Shown here piece after piece: positions 21,386-32,586 of a DNA stretch of 64,000 nucleotides. The stretch is taken from assembly GCA_036936605.1 (NCBI GenBank), contig JAUPFV010000003.1, positions 143,934,997 through 143,998,996 on the forward strand, written 5' to 3'. This DNA is from Limnanthes douglasii subsp. nivea. Its lineage: Eukaryota; Streptophyta; Magnoliopsida; Brassicales; Limnanthaceae. Position 1 is the first letter of the stretch, and the number at the start of each line of letters is the position of its first letter. A program made the translations under genes and the position numbers. The notes under the pieces are model-generated. The model did no database searches, was not told the origin of the DNA, and worked only from the letters and a program-made list of their open reading frames with translations.

Positions 21386-21750
21386 AAAAAGTTTACCACA
21401 GGAATTACTGCCATGATAACTCATAACAATTTGCTCATTAAGAGGAATTGCGACTTAATATCCCAAAGTACTAGTTTGCTCGCTCAAAATATGGCACAAG
21501 CGCAAAAGGTGGAGGACCAATCCGAATGCATTGTGGAGTTGACGGTGGAAAATGAGAAACTGACAGCTGTGGTGGAAGATCAGAAGGTTAAAATGGAGCA
21601 GCAACTTAAGCAGTTATTGAAGAAAAAAGAAGCTGATCTTCAAGAATGGGAGAGATAGGTAATAGAGGTTGTCATGGGGGTGATGGTCAAGAAACAAAAA
21701 CAGACGTTGGCTAAGCTGCTGACGCTCAACTCGGGGGGTCAATGATCCGC
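21386..21750 (+). pseudogene. Antisense ORF, C-terminal coiled coil
   Basis: Reading resumes after the Copia piece with ITHNNLLIKRNCDLISQSTS, then a heptad-rich stretch ECIVELTVENEKLTAVVEDQ and KVKMEQQLKQLLKKKEADLQ, one stop at 21656, and KKQKQTLAKLLTLNSGG before the final stop at about 21745. A C-terminal coiled coil with a basic end is also present in the antisense ORF at 29804-31670, supporting a shared architecture. Confidence 0.6.
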
Positions 21751-22029
21751 CCATAGCACATGATGCTTAATTTTCTTTATATGTGAAAGACTTCAAACAT
21801 TTTTTTGTAATCGTGGGAATAAAGCCATGATGTATGCTATGTGTTGGTGTGTAGATGATTATGTTTATGAATATACTGCTTTGTTTCAGTTTTATGTTGA
21901 TATCGGAGATTTGACTTGGATGTGGAGATGTGTTGTTAATTATTATAACACTCTAAAAAATCCTCACAAGGCCGAACTCAGTAGGGCTCCTTACATAGCT
22001 TTGAGTGAGACTTGTTTCTTAGTGTATTC

Positions 22030-22255
22030 GCGGCACGGTCATTTCGACCCATTGCGTGGCCCAATGAGGGCTTGATACTAGATCAGTTCGCTTATTAATA
22101 CCATGTACAAGGTATTAGGCTCAGTATGACCTTTACATAGCCCGTAGGCGTGGCCAATTAGCTCGTTCGTATTAATGGAATCAATGGTCTAGGCTTAGTA
22201 TGGCCCATTGCGTACCCCGTAGGCATGGTCATTGACCTGTTCGCAATTGTAAGGA
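22030..22255. repeat. Short tandem-repeat array between antisense ORF and integrase
   Basis: Units start near 22048, 22130 and 22204 (spacing 82 and 74 bp). They share CCCATTGCGT, GCCCGTAGGCGTGG, a 'CAGTTCGC/AGCTCGTTCG/ACCTGTTCGC' block and 'AGGCTTAGTATGG'. The element at 40640-45707 has a related array at the same position (42850-43110). Confidence 0.65.
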
Positions 22256-22399
22256 TGGAGAAATATTTTAATAAACAAACACACTCATTGGCAAAGCAGT
22301 AAACGTTTATTGAAGTAATTATTGGAAATATGATGCCTCATTAAAAAAAACCTCACGCGCTATCACGACGAAAAACACATATTCTAAATTATAATACCT

Positions 22400-22909
22400 G
22401 GCGATACAACTTTAGATGATTGATATTCCAATGGTGTTTCAAGGTATTTCCCACTGCATTGGTGAGACCATATGCTCCACTGTGTCAGTTGCTTTATCAA
22501 CGGATCCTTGGAAGATTTTCTTTATGACCATGTCCCCTACTTACAAACTACGGGGCTTAAGTCGAGCATTAAAGCGACCTCGCATCAGGCTCCTATAGTG
22601 TTCTGCTCGTACATGTGCTTGATCACGTCGTTCCTCTATAAGGTCCACACTCATTGCTCGGTCAATAATATTTCTCTCTTCATTATAGCTAGCGATGGCT
22701 TGGGTTAATAATTTTAGCTGGTACCACGACCTCACTACCATAGACGAGGGCGAAAGAAGTGTCACCTGTCGTAGTCCATGGGGTAGTTCGGTATGCCCAT
22801 ATGACCTCGTTTAGTTTATCTGGATATTTTCTTTTAGCTCCCTCGAGATTCTTTTTAATTCCTTCCAGGATGGTTTGGTTGGTGACCTCCACCTGGCCAT
22901 TTGCCTACA
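22400..22909 (-). pseudogene. Integrase C-terminal half of the minus-strand Tat-type element
   Basis: Reading from 22909 the minus strand gives ANGQVEVTNQTILEGIKKNL, KLNEVIWAYRTTPWTTTGDT and SFALVYGSEVVVPAKI. In the neighbouring frame follow NIIDRAMSVDLIEERRDQAH and RFNARLKPRSL, then VGDMVIKKIF. This is the end of the integrase core (with the catalytic Glu in GQVE) and the C-terminal domain. The upstream half is at 32587-33180, on the other side of the nested element. Confidence 0.85.
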
Positions 22910-22914
22910 AGTAG
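22910..22914. repeat. Left target-site duplication AGTAG
   Basis: Its partner at 32582-32586 is GGTAG, with one difference. Both sit at the same point of the host element's integrase gene (the Tyr-Tyr-Leu just before ANGQVE). Confidence 0.75.
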
Positions 22915-23325
22915 TGATAAGATCGGATATTTTTAGACATGAATTGTAATAATTTGGGATTTATCCGAAGGAGTAATCTGGACAAACTAAATGAAAGTTG
23001 ATGATTAAGCAGTGACTTAGGCCAACCAATGACTCAGCTATGTGCATAATATCTTAAATCATAGGTTTGGGGGCTCATTAAAAGGCCCAATAAGAAACTC
23101 CGACTCGAAATTCTCAATGAGAAGATCCGACCCAAAAGGCCCATGAATATCCAAAAAGAGTATAAATATCCTAACCAACTTAATTAAGAGGCTTTGAATT
23201 TTTCTAGAAACATTAAATATAGGCATACACATTTTTTCTCTCACTACTCTCTACCAAAACACTTAATATCAACTAACTAAAAGATCTTCCCTTTTTTACC
23301 CCTAAACCATATTTTTCCATCACCA
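22915..23325 (+). repeat. 5' LTR (411 bp)
   Basis: Starts TGATAAGATCGG, ends CCATCACCA. TATAAATA lies at 23161-23168. The 3' LTR matches but lacks about 80 bp, including the TATA region. Confidence 0.85.
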
Positions 23326-23326
23326 A

Positions 23327-23346
23327 ATTGGCGACCATAGTGGTAG
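23327..23346 (+). other. Primer-binding site
   Basis: ATTGGCGACCATAGTGGTAG one base after the LTR, the same site as in the gag-only element (2361-2380). Confidence 0.7.
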
Positions 23347-23401
23347 ATAAAAGTACCTGAATATCTCTATTCAAAACCTTACTTGTAATTTGAAGTTCGG
23401 A

Positions 23402-25000
23402 AATCTTTGGGATATGAATCTCAATATGCAAGAAGTGCTACCTCATGAAATTGAAGAAGTAAGAGATAATAATGAGCATGGTACTGTGTCTCATGTCAAT
23501 CAAAACACGGAGGAAAGATCATTCATACAAGATGAATGTGATCAGTTGAGGGCTGAGATTGAAGATCTGAGAGCCAAAGGCAAGCTGAAAGAGTATTAAA
23601 AGAAAAATCCGATGCGGGAGGTATATCTACAGATGGACCTTGGTACAATAACAAACAAGGTGAAAATGAGCAGTCCCCAAAAGCTCATATTAACTATAAA
23701 AAGAAGCATCAGAATAAACATGTGATGAATACGTCAGATTCTGCTGAAGATTCAACTACAGCATCTGACTCAGATGGGTCTTATTCATCCAGTAGTGAGC
23801 GGGACAATCATAAAACTAAAATAAGGTTAACCAATAAACATTCGAGGAAAAATGACAGGAAGGGAAAATGAAAAAAGAATAAATATGAGGGAAAAATAAT
23901 AAGATCGGATGATCACGATATTGATCATCTACTGCGTGATCAACTTCCTACCCAATCCAAACCAGGTATATTTTCCACTCCTGATGAAGATACAGTATTT
24001 AGTCGTAACCATAATTGGAGGCAATCACCTTTATCCTAACAAATACTCTCTGGATATCTGCCCAGACGGTTTGACAGTTCCAAAATAGAAAAATACGATG
24101 GAAGCAAAGATCCTGATAACCACATCGAGCAGTTCAAGAATTTTATGATGAATTTTGATGATGATGATAAACTTTAATTTTGAATTTTCAAGAGGAGTGC
24201 TTGAAATGGTGTAATATTTTACCGCATAAATTTATTAAAAACTTTGATGTTTTTTAGATGGCATTTCAGCGACATTTCGTGGGAATTAAGGAGCTTAAAG
24301 TAAATGGTGATACTATCATCCATTGCGCTCAAGAACCGAACGAGTCTTTGAAAGAATATATCAGCCGCTTTGTGAATACGAAGACCAAATTGGTCGATTT
24401 TTTTGAACAAGTAGCCATAGTTTTCTTGAGACAAAGTTTACATCTTGGTGAGTTGGCTGATTTAGTGACTCGTAAAAAAGCAATGACTTGGGGTGGATTA
24501 TTAAATTAGGTCGGAAAACAAATTACAGTGTGGGAAAGTAAGAAATCTAGAGTACCGCGCAAGAATAGGTATACTATCACATCATCAATTTTGCAAGCCA
24601 ATACTCAATCCCAAGCCACATTTATTTATAGGCCTAAAGATTCAGGACTGGGGTCACATTAGCCAAGGCAAAGTCAATCAAGTCAAGCCCAACCATTTAA
24701 ACCCAAGAGGGATTCGTGGATTTAACCTGAATGGTTTTCCAAACTGGATGAAAGTGTGGCTACTATTTATGACAAAACTAAGAGCATTGTGCATTTTAGG
24801 AGATCAGTGCCAATTCAATCTCCTAGAGAGAATCAGAATACTCGCTTTTGTAAGTACCACAATGATGTGGGTCATGATACCCAAGATTGCATCGCATTAA
24901 AACAAGAAGTACATAATTTAATTGAGAGAGGAAAGTTGTGAGCTTTTGTTAAAAAGGAAAGAGGCAATAGGAAAGTCAATACTTACTCTCAATCTAATGA
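23402..25000 (+). pseudogene. gag polyprotein remnant
   Basis: In order: a coiled coil (RSFIQDECDQLRAEIEDLRA, near 23515-23580), a Ser/Asp-rich linker (23740-23860) and the gag core. The core has KYDGSKDPDNHIEQFKNFMM near 24090, FQRHFVGIKELKVNGDTI, EPNESLKEYISRFVNTKTKL and KKAMTWGGLLN to 24509. A basic linker follows, then the CCHC knuckle FCKYHNDVGHDTQDC at about 24847-24891 (all four zinc ligands present). Gag packages the RNA. At least four stops interrupt it. It is clearly the same gag type as in the 2.7-kb element at 1981-4669. Confidence 0.82.
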
Positions 25001-25070
25001 AAATACAACCAGAGCAACATCACCAACTGGTCCAGGGAAAAATATAGGAGTATCTAGACAAGAAGGTACT

Positions 25071-25760
25071 ATGGTGATTATGAAAAGGTTTGATATAGGT
25101 TCAGAATATCTAGATCTTGACCCGGATCGGAATCAAGTTGGGATGATAGTAGAAACAGTATCCAATTTGTGTAACTTTTTTGAATCTCTAGTCATTTTTT
25201 ACGGAGATACTATGATTGCACCTTCAAACTGTTTAAGGAAAAGACATGTTAATAGTCTAACGACTCAGTTACAGGGAAAAATATCTACACATGTTTATCA
25301 AAACCCTGCTCAATTCATTGTATTTGATGAAGATGAATTAAAGGATATTGCAGGCCCACACAAAGATGTTGTGGTGATAGGGGCATCTATTGGAGGCAAG
25401 GATATTCATCAACTTACAAGGAAATAAAAAATCCCTCAATCATCCAGCTTTCAAATAGGACCATAGTATGGTTTAGAGGAAGTACAGCTGATGTAATTGG
25501 AGAATTTGAAGAAGCAATCTTGTTGGGGAAATGATCATTCAGAAAGATGGTACGAGTTTTGTTTGTAATAGTTAATCGTCCAACAACTTACAACGCCATA
25601 TTTGGTAGATCTTGGTTATCTAGGATGTATATGGTAGCTTCCACTTTCTATCAATGTTTGAAATATGTTGTGGGAGGATAAGTGGGCATCGTTAGAAGTA
25701 GCCAAAAGATAGCTTGTGAATGTTATGTCGCCGCTCTTCCTTCAAAATCGTTAGAAGCAG
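25071..25760 (+). pseudogene. Aspartic protease region remnant
   Basis: The first block (25071-25427) reads MVIMKRFDIGSEYLDLDPDR and ends FDEDELKDIAGPHKDVVVIG, the conserved stretch before the protease ('F-D-L-I--PH-D-LVI'). A region with TTYNAIFGRSWLSRM (about 25590-25630) follows, equivalent to the 'YNAIlGRpwL' that ends the protease. A clear DTG/DSG was not found; the middle portion has frame breaks. Confidence 0.6.
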
Positions 25761-25859
25761 TAAAGGCTGATAAATAATAACAATTAGTGAAGCCTTCTGC
25801 CAGAGAAAATGAGATAGATAATCCAAGGGAGGCATCTAGTGTGGTAATCCCAGTTGAAG

Positions 25860-26780
25860 AAGTTGAAATTCATTGCTTGGCAGAAGGTAAAAATATCAAG
25901 GTCGGATATAAACTACCATCAAATCTAAAATAAAAATTATTGTCTTTTTTATCTAATAATCTACATGTATTTGCATGGGGCAATAAGGGTGTGACTAAAG
26001 TGCAAGCCAGTGTGATTAGTCATAAATTATCTATCCGATCTGATGTTGAGCCAGTGGTGCAATAAATAAGATCTTTTTCCAGAGAAAACTCTGAAGTTAT
26101 TGTTTAATAAGTGGACCAGTTAACCAAAATGGGGCATATCAAAGAATCTCAATACCCTCTTTGGACAGCTAATCTGGTGTTAGTCAAGAAAAAGAATTTT
26201 AAATGGCCTATGTGCATTGACTTAACAAAGCTTAATAGAGCTTTCCCTAAAGATCCTTTCCCAGTGCCCCAAATAGATCAGTTAGTAGACTCTACATCAG
26301 GGAACAAGTTGTCTTTCATGGATGCTTTCTCTATGTATAATCAAATACAAATGAATCTGAAAGATCAAGATAAAACTATCTTTATAACTGATAGGGGCTC
26401 CATTGTAATAAGGTAATTCCATTTGGGTTGAAGAATGCTTGAGCTACTTATCAACAACTTGTGAATAAGGTATTTGCTAATTAGATCGGCAGGAATATAG
26501 AAGTTTACATTAACGACATGATGGTGAAAATCCCTAAGGAGGAACATTACATATCTGATCTCTAAGAAACGTTTTCTAACTTTGAAGCCATCAACTTGAA
26601 GTTAAATCTAGAGAAATATACCTTCGGACTCCGATCTGGTAAATTTCTTGGGTACATTATAAGTGAGAAAGGGATTCAGGCTGATCCATATCAATTAAAT
26701 GCTTTGTTAGCTATGTATCCACCTCGAAATACCAAACAAGTCCAGATATTAACTGGAAGATTGGTTGCATTGAATTAGTT
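25860..26780 (+). pseudogene. Reverse transcriptase remnant, catalytic motif YIND
   Basis: Blocks: MDQLTKMGHIKESQYPLWTA; a WPMCIDLTKLNRAFPKDPFP block; KLSFMDAFSMYNQIQMN; and IEVYINDMMVK (Tyr-Ile-Asn-Asp at 26506-26517, where active enzymes have Y-V/I-D-D). Then NLEKYTFGLRSGKFLGYIIS and PPRNTKQVQILTGRLVALN. The Asp-to-Asn change in the first catalytic position would abolish activity. Stops also occur near 26104, 26415, 26442 and 26777. Confidence 0.88.
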
Positions 26781-27162
26781 TATTTGAAGATCATCGGACA
26801 AATGTGCTCAATTTTTCCAAGTTTTAAGGAATGCTAAAGACTTTAACTGGTCTCCTCATTATGATCAAACTTTCTTTGAAATCAAGAAATACTTATCTTC
26901 ACCCGAGATGTTGTTCAAACCTGTTTAAGAAGAAATGATTTATATGTATCTAGCAGAATCAGAATATGCGGTGAGTGTTGTTTTGGTACAAGAAGTGGAT
27001 AGCTATCCCCGTCCGATTTACTATATAAGCAAGAGTTTGTTGGAAGCTGAGAAAATATACTTTAAAATGGAAAAATTAGCCTTAACATTGTTGAAAGAAG
27101 CTATAAAAATGAGATCTAACTTTCAAGCACATTCTATCATAATTCAAACTTTTCCCCCCTGA
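26781..27162 (+). pseudogene. RNase H (first copy) remnant
   Basis: Contains RNAKDFNWSPHYDQTFFEIK, SSPEMLFKPV, then after a stop MIYMYLAESEYAVSVVLVQE, PRPIYYISKSLLEAEKIYFK and MEKLALTLLKEAIKMRSNFQ. This is the usual Ty3/Gypsy RNase H that follows RT. Confidence 0.82.
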
Positions 27163-27239
27163 AAAATGTGCTACAAAAGGCTGATATATGAGGAAAGATG
27201 AATAAATAGTCAGTTGAGCTTATAGACTATGATATTGAC

Positions 27240-27680
27240 TTTTCACCTCGGACTGCAATCAAATCTCAAACTATGGCTGATTTTTTAGTCGAATTTAATT
27301 CTAAGAGGCCTCATGAAGAAGCTCAAGTCAGTAAGTTTAAAAAGGAATGAACGATCCAAACTGATGGTGGATCTAGTACATTGGGGTGTGGAGATGGAAT
27401 TTTCTTAACATCTCCTTATGGTGATATCATGTACCAAGATATATGTTTTGTCTTCAGAGCATCCAATAATAAGTCAGAATATAAAGTGGCCTTAACTGGT
27501 TTAAGGTTAGCTCAGATATGTGGGGCTAAAAGAGTTCGACTGATAAGTGATTCACAATTGCTCATTCATCAGGCTCAAGAACAATCTGAAACCAAGAAAG
27601 ATCACTTGATAAAATACTTAAAAGTGCTAAAGGAAGTCACCATCGGTTTTAAATGCTTTAGATATGATCATATCCTCTGA
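27240..27680 (+). pseudogene. Second (archaeal-type) RNase H remnant
   Basis: Begins after a linker with TMADFLVEF and reads TDGGSSTLGCGDGIFLTSPY, NNKSEYKVALTGLRLAQICG (catalytic Glu in SEY), and RVRLISDSQLLIHQAQEQSE (catalytic Asp in SDSQ). A second RNase H between RNase H and integrase is a hallmark of the Tat lineage (Tat, Ogre, Retand and relatives). One stop lies before the TDGGSS block. Confidence 0.82.
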
Positions 27681-27739
27681 TCAGATAACGCAATAACAGA
27701 TTATTTAGCCATTATAGCATATTCTGTAGCATACCCTAG

Positions 27740-29064
27740 GATTCTTATGCAAAAATATCCTTCCATAGATGCAACCACAGGAAACAAGGGTGAAGTAGGA
27801 TACAATCGGCACATATCCGATGTACTTTCTAAAGATTGGATAAATGAAAACCAGGAATTTATCACTAATGGAGTTTTACCTTCAGACAAGGTTGTGGCCA
27901 GGAAAACAAAGTACAAAGCTCGTGGTTTTCTAGTTATAAGGGGGTTCTTTGTAAAAAATATTTTAACATGCCTTTACTGCGTTGTCTTGGATCCAATGAG
28001 TCACAAAATGTTCTATCAGAATTACATAATGAAGAAGAGTCACTACATTGTGGCTATAAAGTTTTGACTAGAAGAGTCTTATTAGCAGGATATTATTGGT
28101 CTATGATTATGACAGATGTTAAAGATTCAGTGAAACGATGTGATATTTTTCAAAGATATGGAAATGTAATTCATGCCAACCATCCCCATGGAATCAATAT
28201 CCGAACCTATATCTTTTAATAGATGGGGACTTGATCTAGTTGGGCCCCTTCCAATGGCTTCTCGGGTTGTCATACTATAATTGTGACAATAGATTACTTT
28301 TCCAAATGGGTAGAAGCTGCACCTTTATCTGAAACAACATCTATGGTAGTCATTAAATTTATTCTCTCCAACATATGCTGCCGAGTTGAAATTCCAAAAC
28401 GTATCACCACATACAATAATCCTCATTTTGATAACAAGCATATGGATGTATTTTGTGTATCAAGAGGAATTCAACATTGTTTTCTTCTCTTTTTCATCCC
28501 CAAGCAAATAGACAAGTTGAAGTGGCAAATTAGACAATTCTGTCAGGTTTATAAAAGAACTTAGAAGGTGCTGCTGGAAAATGGTCGAGTTACTTACAAG
28601 ATGCACTATGGGCATACCAAACCACTCCTCATACAACCACACAAGAGTCTTAATTTTCTCTAGTTTATGGGATGGATGCGATCACACCTATAGAAGCTAC
28701 TCTTCCTTCCTTCAGAGTTTAAAATTATTCTGAAAGAGAGAATAATATAGTTATGAGGGCTCAGTTGGATTTAGTTGAAGAAAGAAGAGTGAAAGCACAT
28801 TAAGAAATGTACATTATCAAGGCTTGATGAGGAGCATGTTTACATCTAAAATAAAGAAGATATTTTCAAGTTAGAGATAAGGTGTTGACAAAAGTGTTTC
28901 TGCACACTAAGGAGAAGCGATTCGGGAAGTTGGCTTCGAATTGGGAAAGACCATACATCGTATGTGAAAGAGTTAACAAAGGAACATACAAACTCCAAAA
29001 TAAAAAAGGCAACATGTTGAAGCATCCTTGGAATGTTGAGCATCTCAGGTTATATTTAGAATAA
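27740..29064 (+). pseudogene. Integrase remnant
   Basis: The zinc domain is spread over two frames: LLRCLGSNESQNVLSELHNE, LHCGYKVL and VKRCDIFQRYGN. The core has RWGLDLVGPLPMAS (first Asp), DYFSKWVEAAPLSE and ITTYNNPHFDNKHMDVFCVS. Intact enzymes read 'SDNGxQF' there, so the second Asp is lost. The end (28882-29064) carries MLTKVFLHTKEKRFGKLASN, then WERPYIVCERVNKGTYKL and VEHLRLYLE, the usual C-terminal domain. Numerous stops. Confidence 0.85.
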
Positions 29065-29214
29065 ACTCATCTTTTATATATTTAATTGTCCTTACTCTAA
29101 TGTAAATATTTGGGAGGGCATACTCTTTCCTACCTTGGTGGCGTGGGGAGGTTTTAATGAGGTGTCCAGATCTCAATGAATATACTATCAATTTCCTTTT
29201 TTAAAGAATGTTTT

Positions 29215-29430
29215 TTATTGTGATTGGATAGATTACAAAACTTATTAAACACCTATTTCCTTCAAATGGATTACATTTGAATGGTTTGGATGATTTAAAG
29301 ACTTATTAAATACATACTTCCTTCAAATGGATTACCTTGGAATGACTCAGATAAATTAAAGACTTATTGAACACCTATTGTCTTCAAATAGATTACCTTT
29401 GGATGGCTCGGATAAATGCACGACTAATTA
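29215..29430. repeat. 61-bp tandem-repeat array between integrase and antisense ORF
   Basis: CTTATTAAAC (29241), CTTATTAAAT (29302), CTTATTGAAC (29363) and a degenerate CTAATTAAGT (29424) mark units with a constant 61-bp spacing. Shared parts include TTCCTTCAAATGGATTAC and GGATGATTTAAAGA-like ends. Confidence 0.8.
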
Positions 29431-29698
29431 AGTGTTTAATTCCTAAATAAAATACTTCTTAATGCTTTGATTGGATTTAATATATGTATATGATTTTATC
29501 ATCTTTAAATACGATTGGATATTAATGGAAGTATAAAAGAAGGAAGGAAAAAATACAAAGTGAATGGAAGTAAAGATGGCGCAAAATACTGATAGGGTTA
29601 TTAAAGATATCTGATCCGCATTACAAAAAATGCCTTGTATACAACAATGACTTGTGCAGATAGAGTTTCTATAAATATGATCCAAAAAATAACAAGAT

Positions 29699-29776
29699 GC
29701 CTTGGTCATCCAAGGACTTTTCCAAAAAAAGAAATCTGAATAGAAAACACAAAGGCCTTGCACAATTCAAGGACTT
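29699..29776. repeat. Two GCCTTG...CAAGGACTTT hairpins beside the antisense-ORF stop
   Basis: GCCTTGGTCATCCAAGGACTTT at 29699-29720 and GCCTTGCACAATTCAAGGACTTT at about 29755-29776. A weaker GCCTTGTATACAACAATGACTT lies near 29632. The antisense ORF ends 28 bases to the right, at 29804. The motif recurs at 10188 and 10234 in the decayed element. Confidence 0.55.
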
Positions 29777-29803
29777 TAGTTCCAAACACAAACTTAACTT
29801 ACC

Positions 29804-31670
29804 TTAGGGCTCATTTCCTTTTGTCTTCTTAGCAACTTTCTCTTCTTTATTATCCTCTTGTGGTTCGCCACTACCCGAATCTCCTTCGACATCGTTGCTA
29901 GACTCAGAGTCATCTAAAGAAACGTCATATTTATCATCACAAAACAGAGTGGGAAAATGGATTTCTTCACATGGCACGTATTTCCACAAATCACTAATGG
30001 ACCTTTTGGGAAAGGTTTCATGGAATAATTAGACCATATCCAACTTAACAGACTCTTTCCTCAGATCCATAGATTTTAACACCCCATCAGCATACTCATT
30101 CCTCGCAACAGCTATGTCTTGGGCTTTTGTCTCTTTCAAAGAATTAATCTCATTATCCATTTTCTCGATCGGACTTAGCTTGTACCAAATCATCACTAAA
30201 CTGTTTCTTTTCCTTGCCCAAAGTCTCAACCTTGCTCTATTCAGCAATAATGGAATCCTGCAGGCCTTGATTTTCAGTACGAAGGGAAACATTGTCATTG
30301 GCTTCAGATCTAACTTGCCTCTCTAAGTCAACAATTGGCCTTATATAACCTATAATTGCATAACCCAGAGCCTCATGATCACTGGACAATTCAAAAGATT
30401 CTCCATCATCAATCACAACATTGGTGATGGCAGTAGATTGGGGAAAAATCTTGTCAAAATCATATTTATCAAACTCGTTTATATACAAATTTCATGTATC
30501 GTCTAAATTCAATTTGCCTTCAGTAGAAGGTTGGTCAGCAGCAGGAAATACTGGAGATAGAGGATCAATATCTACCTCTTCTTGGGAAGGAATTTTGATG
30601 GAATATATAGAAGGAAGGACTTCAGGTCGGAGTATGATTTCCGAACCGATGACGACTTTCTTCTTTTTTTCTGCTCTCTTATTACCGCCCTCTATGATCA
30701 TTTTCTTCCCGTTCTTCCTCTTAACCCTTAGAGAGTATGGTGGCTCTTTAGCTTCACCTACAATAATAGCAACAGTTTCCAATAATACAACATCAATCTC
30801 ACATAGCATTCCCGAACTACCCACAATAGGAAACCCTTGAGTGGGATCATCACTTTTTTTTTCTTCTTCTTAATTTTATCAAGATGTATATGAGCCTTGT
30901 TCGTGGCTGGTAAATAAAGTTTACCATCTTTTCCTCTTTTATTTGGAAGATGTCAGTAGCTCCGGAAGAATTGGTAAATTGTTCACATGAGAGTTCTTGA
31001 GTTAGGTTCGTTCTCCACAAGTGGGCCCTCACCATGTTTCTCGAGGTGAAACAATTGTGTAATATTTTCGAGGTAAATTGTTCATGATGAAGTTTCATAA
31101 ACGTAGTTATACCGTCTTCTAAATATTCTAGGAACATCTTTGAAAACACTGAAAGATAGTCAAAATCCGATGTAAAAATTAATGTCAACATATAATGAAA
31201 GAGACTCGTAATACATTTAATTCTCCAATATTCTGGTAAGCAAACTTGGATTTCCCTTAGCTATGATTTTCTTACAATTTTCCCAAGCATCACTGATGTA
31301 GAGGAATTAGGTCCTCCAAGGCTTGTCAACCTCCAGCAGATTATTGACCAAATGTCTCCAATGGAATATCTTCTCCACTATCATCCTTCTTCTCATCCAT
31401 TACTTGTGTTTGTTTTTTTTACCAACTTAGGTCCAGTATCCTCTTTCTCAATACGAGAAGACTCGGTGAGTGGAATTTATAGATTCAGATCCAAAGTAGG
31501 CAACAATGGAGGCTCTACCATTGTAGAACCTTCAGTGAGTTTATCTGTATCTATGGCAGATGAAGTTACAATTTTGGCTTTAGAAAGTATGGTAATCTTT
31601 CAAGATGTATTTTCTCCTACATCCGACCTCATAACAATGAAATGGGATGAAGCTTTATGACTAGTAACAT
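29804..31670 (-). pseudogene. Antisense ORF of the nested Tat-type element
   Basis: About 1.9 kb on the strand opposite to gag-pol. From right to left: a Ser/Thr-rich start (IVTSSAIDTDKLTEGSTMVE, about 31580-31510); then FHWRHLVNNLLEVDKPWRT, a stop, and FLYISDAWENCKKII (31370-31270), the 'D-xW-K/R-x-F-Y-V/I' motif; then a Lys-rich segment (30860-31190), EPPYSLRVKRKNGKK and RAEKKKKVVIGSE (to 30492). A coiled coil follows (VDLERQVRSEANDNVSLRTE, near 30310; MDNEINSLKETKAQDIAVAR, near 30150). The acidic-basic tail (SLDDSESSNDVEGDSGSGEP, KEEKVAKKTKGNEP) ends at 29804. Four or five stops or frameshifts. Function unknown. Confidence 0.65.
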
Positions 31671-32250
31671 ATTTGGTCTATAATGGGATGAACTCATGTC
31701 CTATTATGGTATATCTTGTATGATTAATCCACCATGAGAAATAAGTAGTCCGGTAACGATTATGGTCTCTCTTTTCTCTTTCTCTAACTCAGACAGATTG
31801 AGCTAGCCTCCTTTAACTAAGGCAATTCTCGTTGTAAACATAAAAATCCTGAGAAATACTAGAAAAGTTGTAAACAAATCGATGATTCAAAGTTTCTCTC
31901 TATAATTGAAATTTGAATTTTTTTCTCACCAGAATTAGAAACAATAAAAAAAATCACACTTATATAGTTGAGGAATCTACTTGAGTACTTTACCTAGGGG
32001 AGGTCAAACGGCTGAATAATGATTAAAGGCTATTATCTACATCCCATTTAATTTTTTAAGTTTAGATGCAAGTATCTAGGAAACACGGCTAGCAGGTCCA
32101 ATTAGGAACTGACACGTGTGAAAAGAAATTACTCATAGAAGTTGCAATCTTGGGATTTTATTAACCGTTAAGATTCACTTCGGAGCCTGATCGGACATTG
32201 TTTATTATGGTTAGCTCTTCCAAAACAAATTTAAAGAGCTAGGGGTCTAA
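31671..32250. other. Region between antisense-ORF start and 3' LTR
   Basis: No coding signal. This would hold the promoter and 5'UTR of the antisense transcript. The polypurine tract AAAGAGCTAGGGGTCTAA (32233-32250) ends it and directly precedes the LTR. Confidence 0.5.
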
Positions 32251-32581
32251 TGATAAGATCAAATAGTTTTAGGCATGCATTGTCATAATTCGGATTTATC
32301 CGAAAGGGTAATCCAGACAGGTCAAATGAAAGTTGATGACTAAGCAGTGACTTAGGCCAGCCAATGAATCAACTATGTGCCTAATATCTTAAAATATGGG
32401 CTTGTGGGATCATAAAAAAACCCAATCAGAAGACCTGATCCAAAAAGGTTGGATTTTTTCTAGAAACATTAAATACAAGCATACACCTCATTTCTCTCAC
32501 TACTCTCTATAAAAATACTTAATATCAAATAGCTTAAATATCTTCCCTTTTTTACCTCTAAACTAGAGTTTTCCACCACCA
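32251..32581 (+). repeat. 3' LTR (331 bp, internally deleted)
   Basis: Starts TGATAAGATCAAATAG and ends CCACCACCA. Relative to 22915-23325 it lacks about 80 bp around the TATA box. TSD GGTAG follows. Confidence 0.85.
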
Positions 32582-32586
32582 GGTAG

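Larger units (their letters stand above)
22915..32581 (+). mobile_element. Full-length but decayed Tat-type Ty3/Gypsy element nested in the integrase of another
   Basis: LTR (22915-23325), primer-binding site, gag, protease, RT, RNase H, second RNase H, integrase, 61-bp tandem repeats, antisense ORF, polypurine tract, LTR (32251-32581); total 9.67 kb. Each pol module is easy to read but contains stops. Two catalytic positions are changed: YIND instead of YxDD in RT and a lost second Asp in integrase. The near-perfect TSD and its position inside the gene of the host element show it inserted after that element was already present. Confidence 0.9.

Noticed and set aside
30421..30840. 139-codon plus-strand frame
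   Set aside because: Mirror of the Lys/Glu-rich antisense ORF on the minus strand, which has the more plausible composition.
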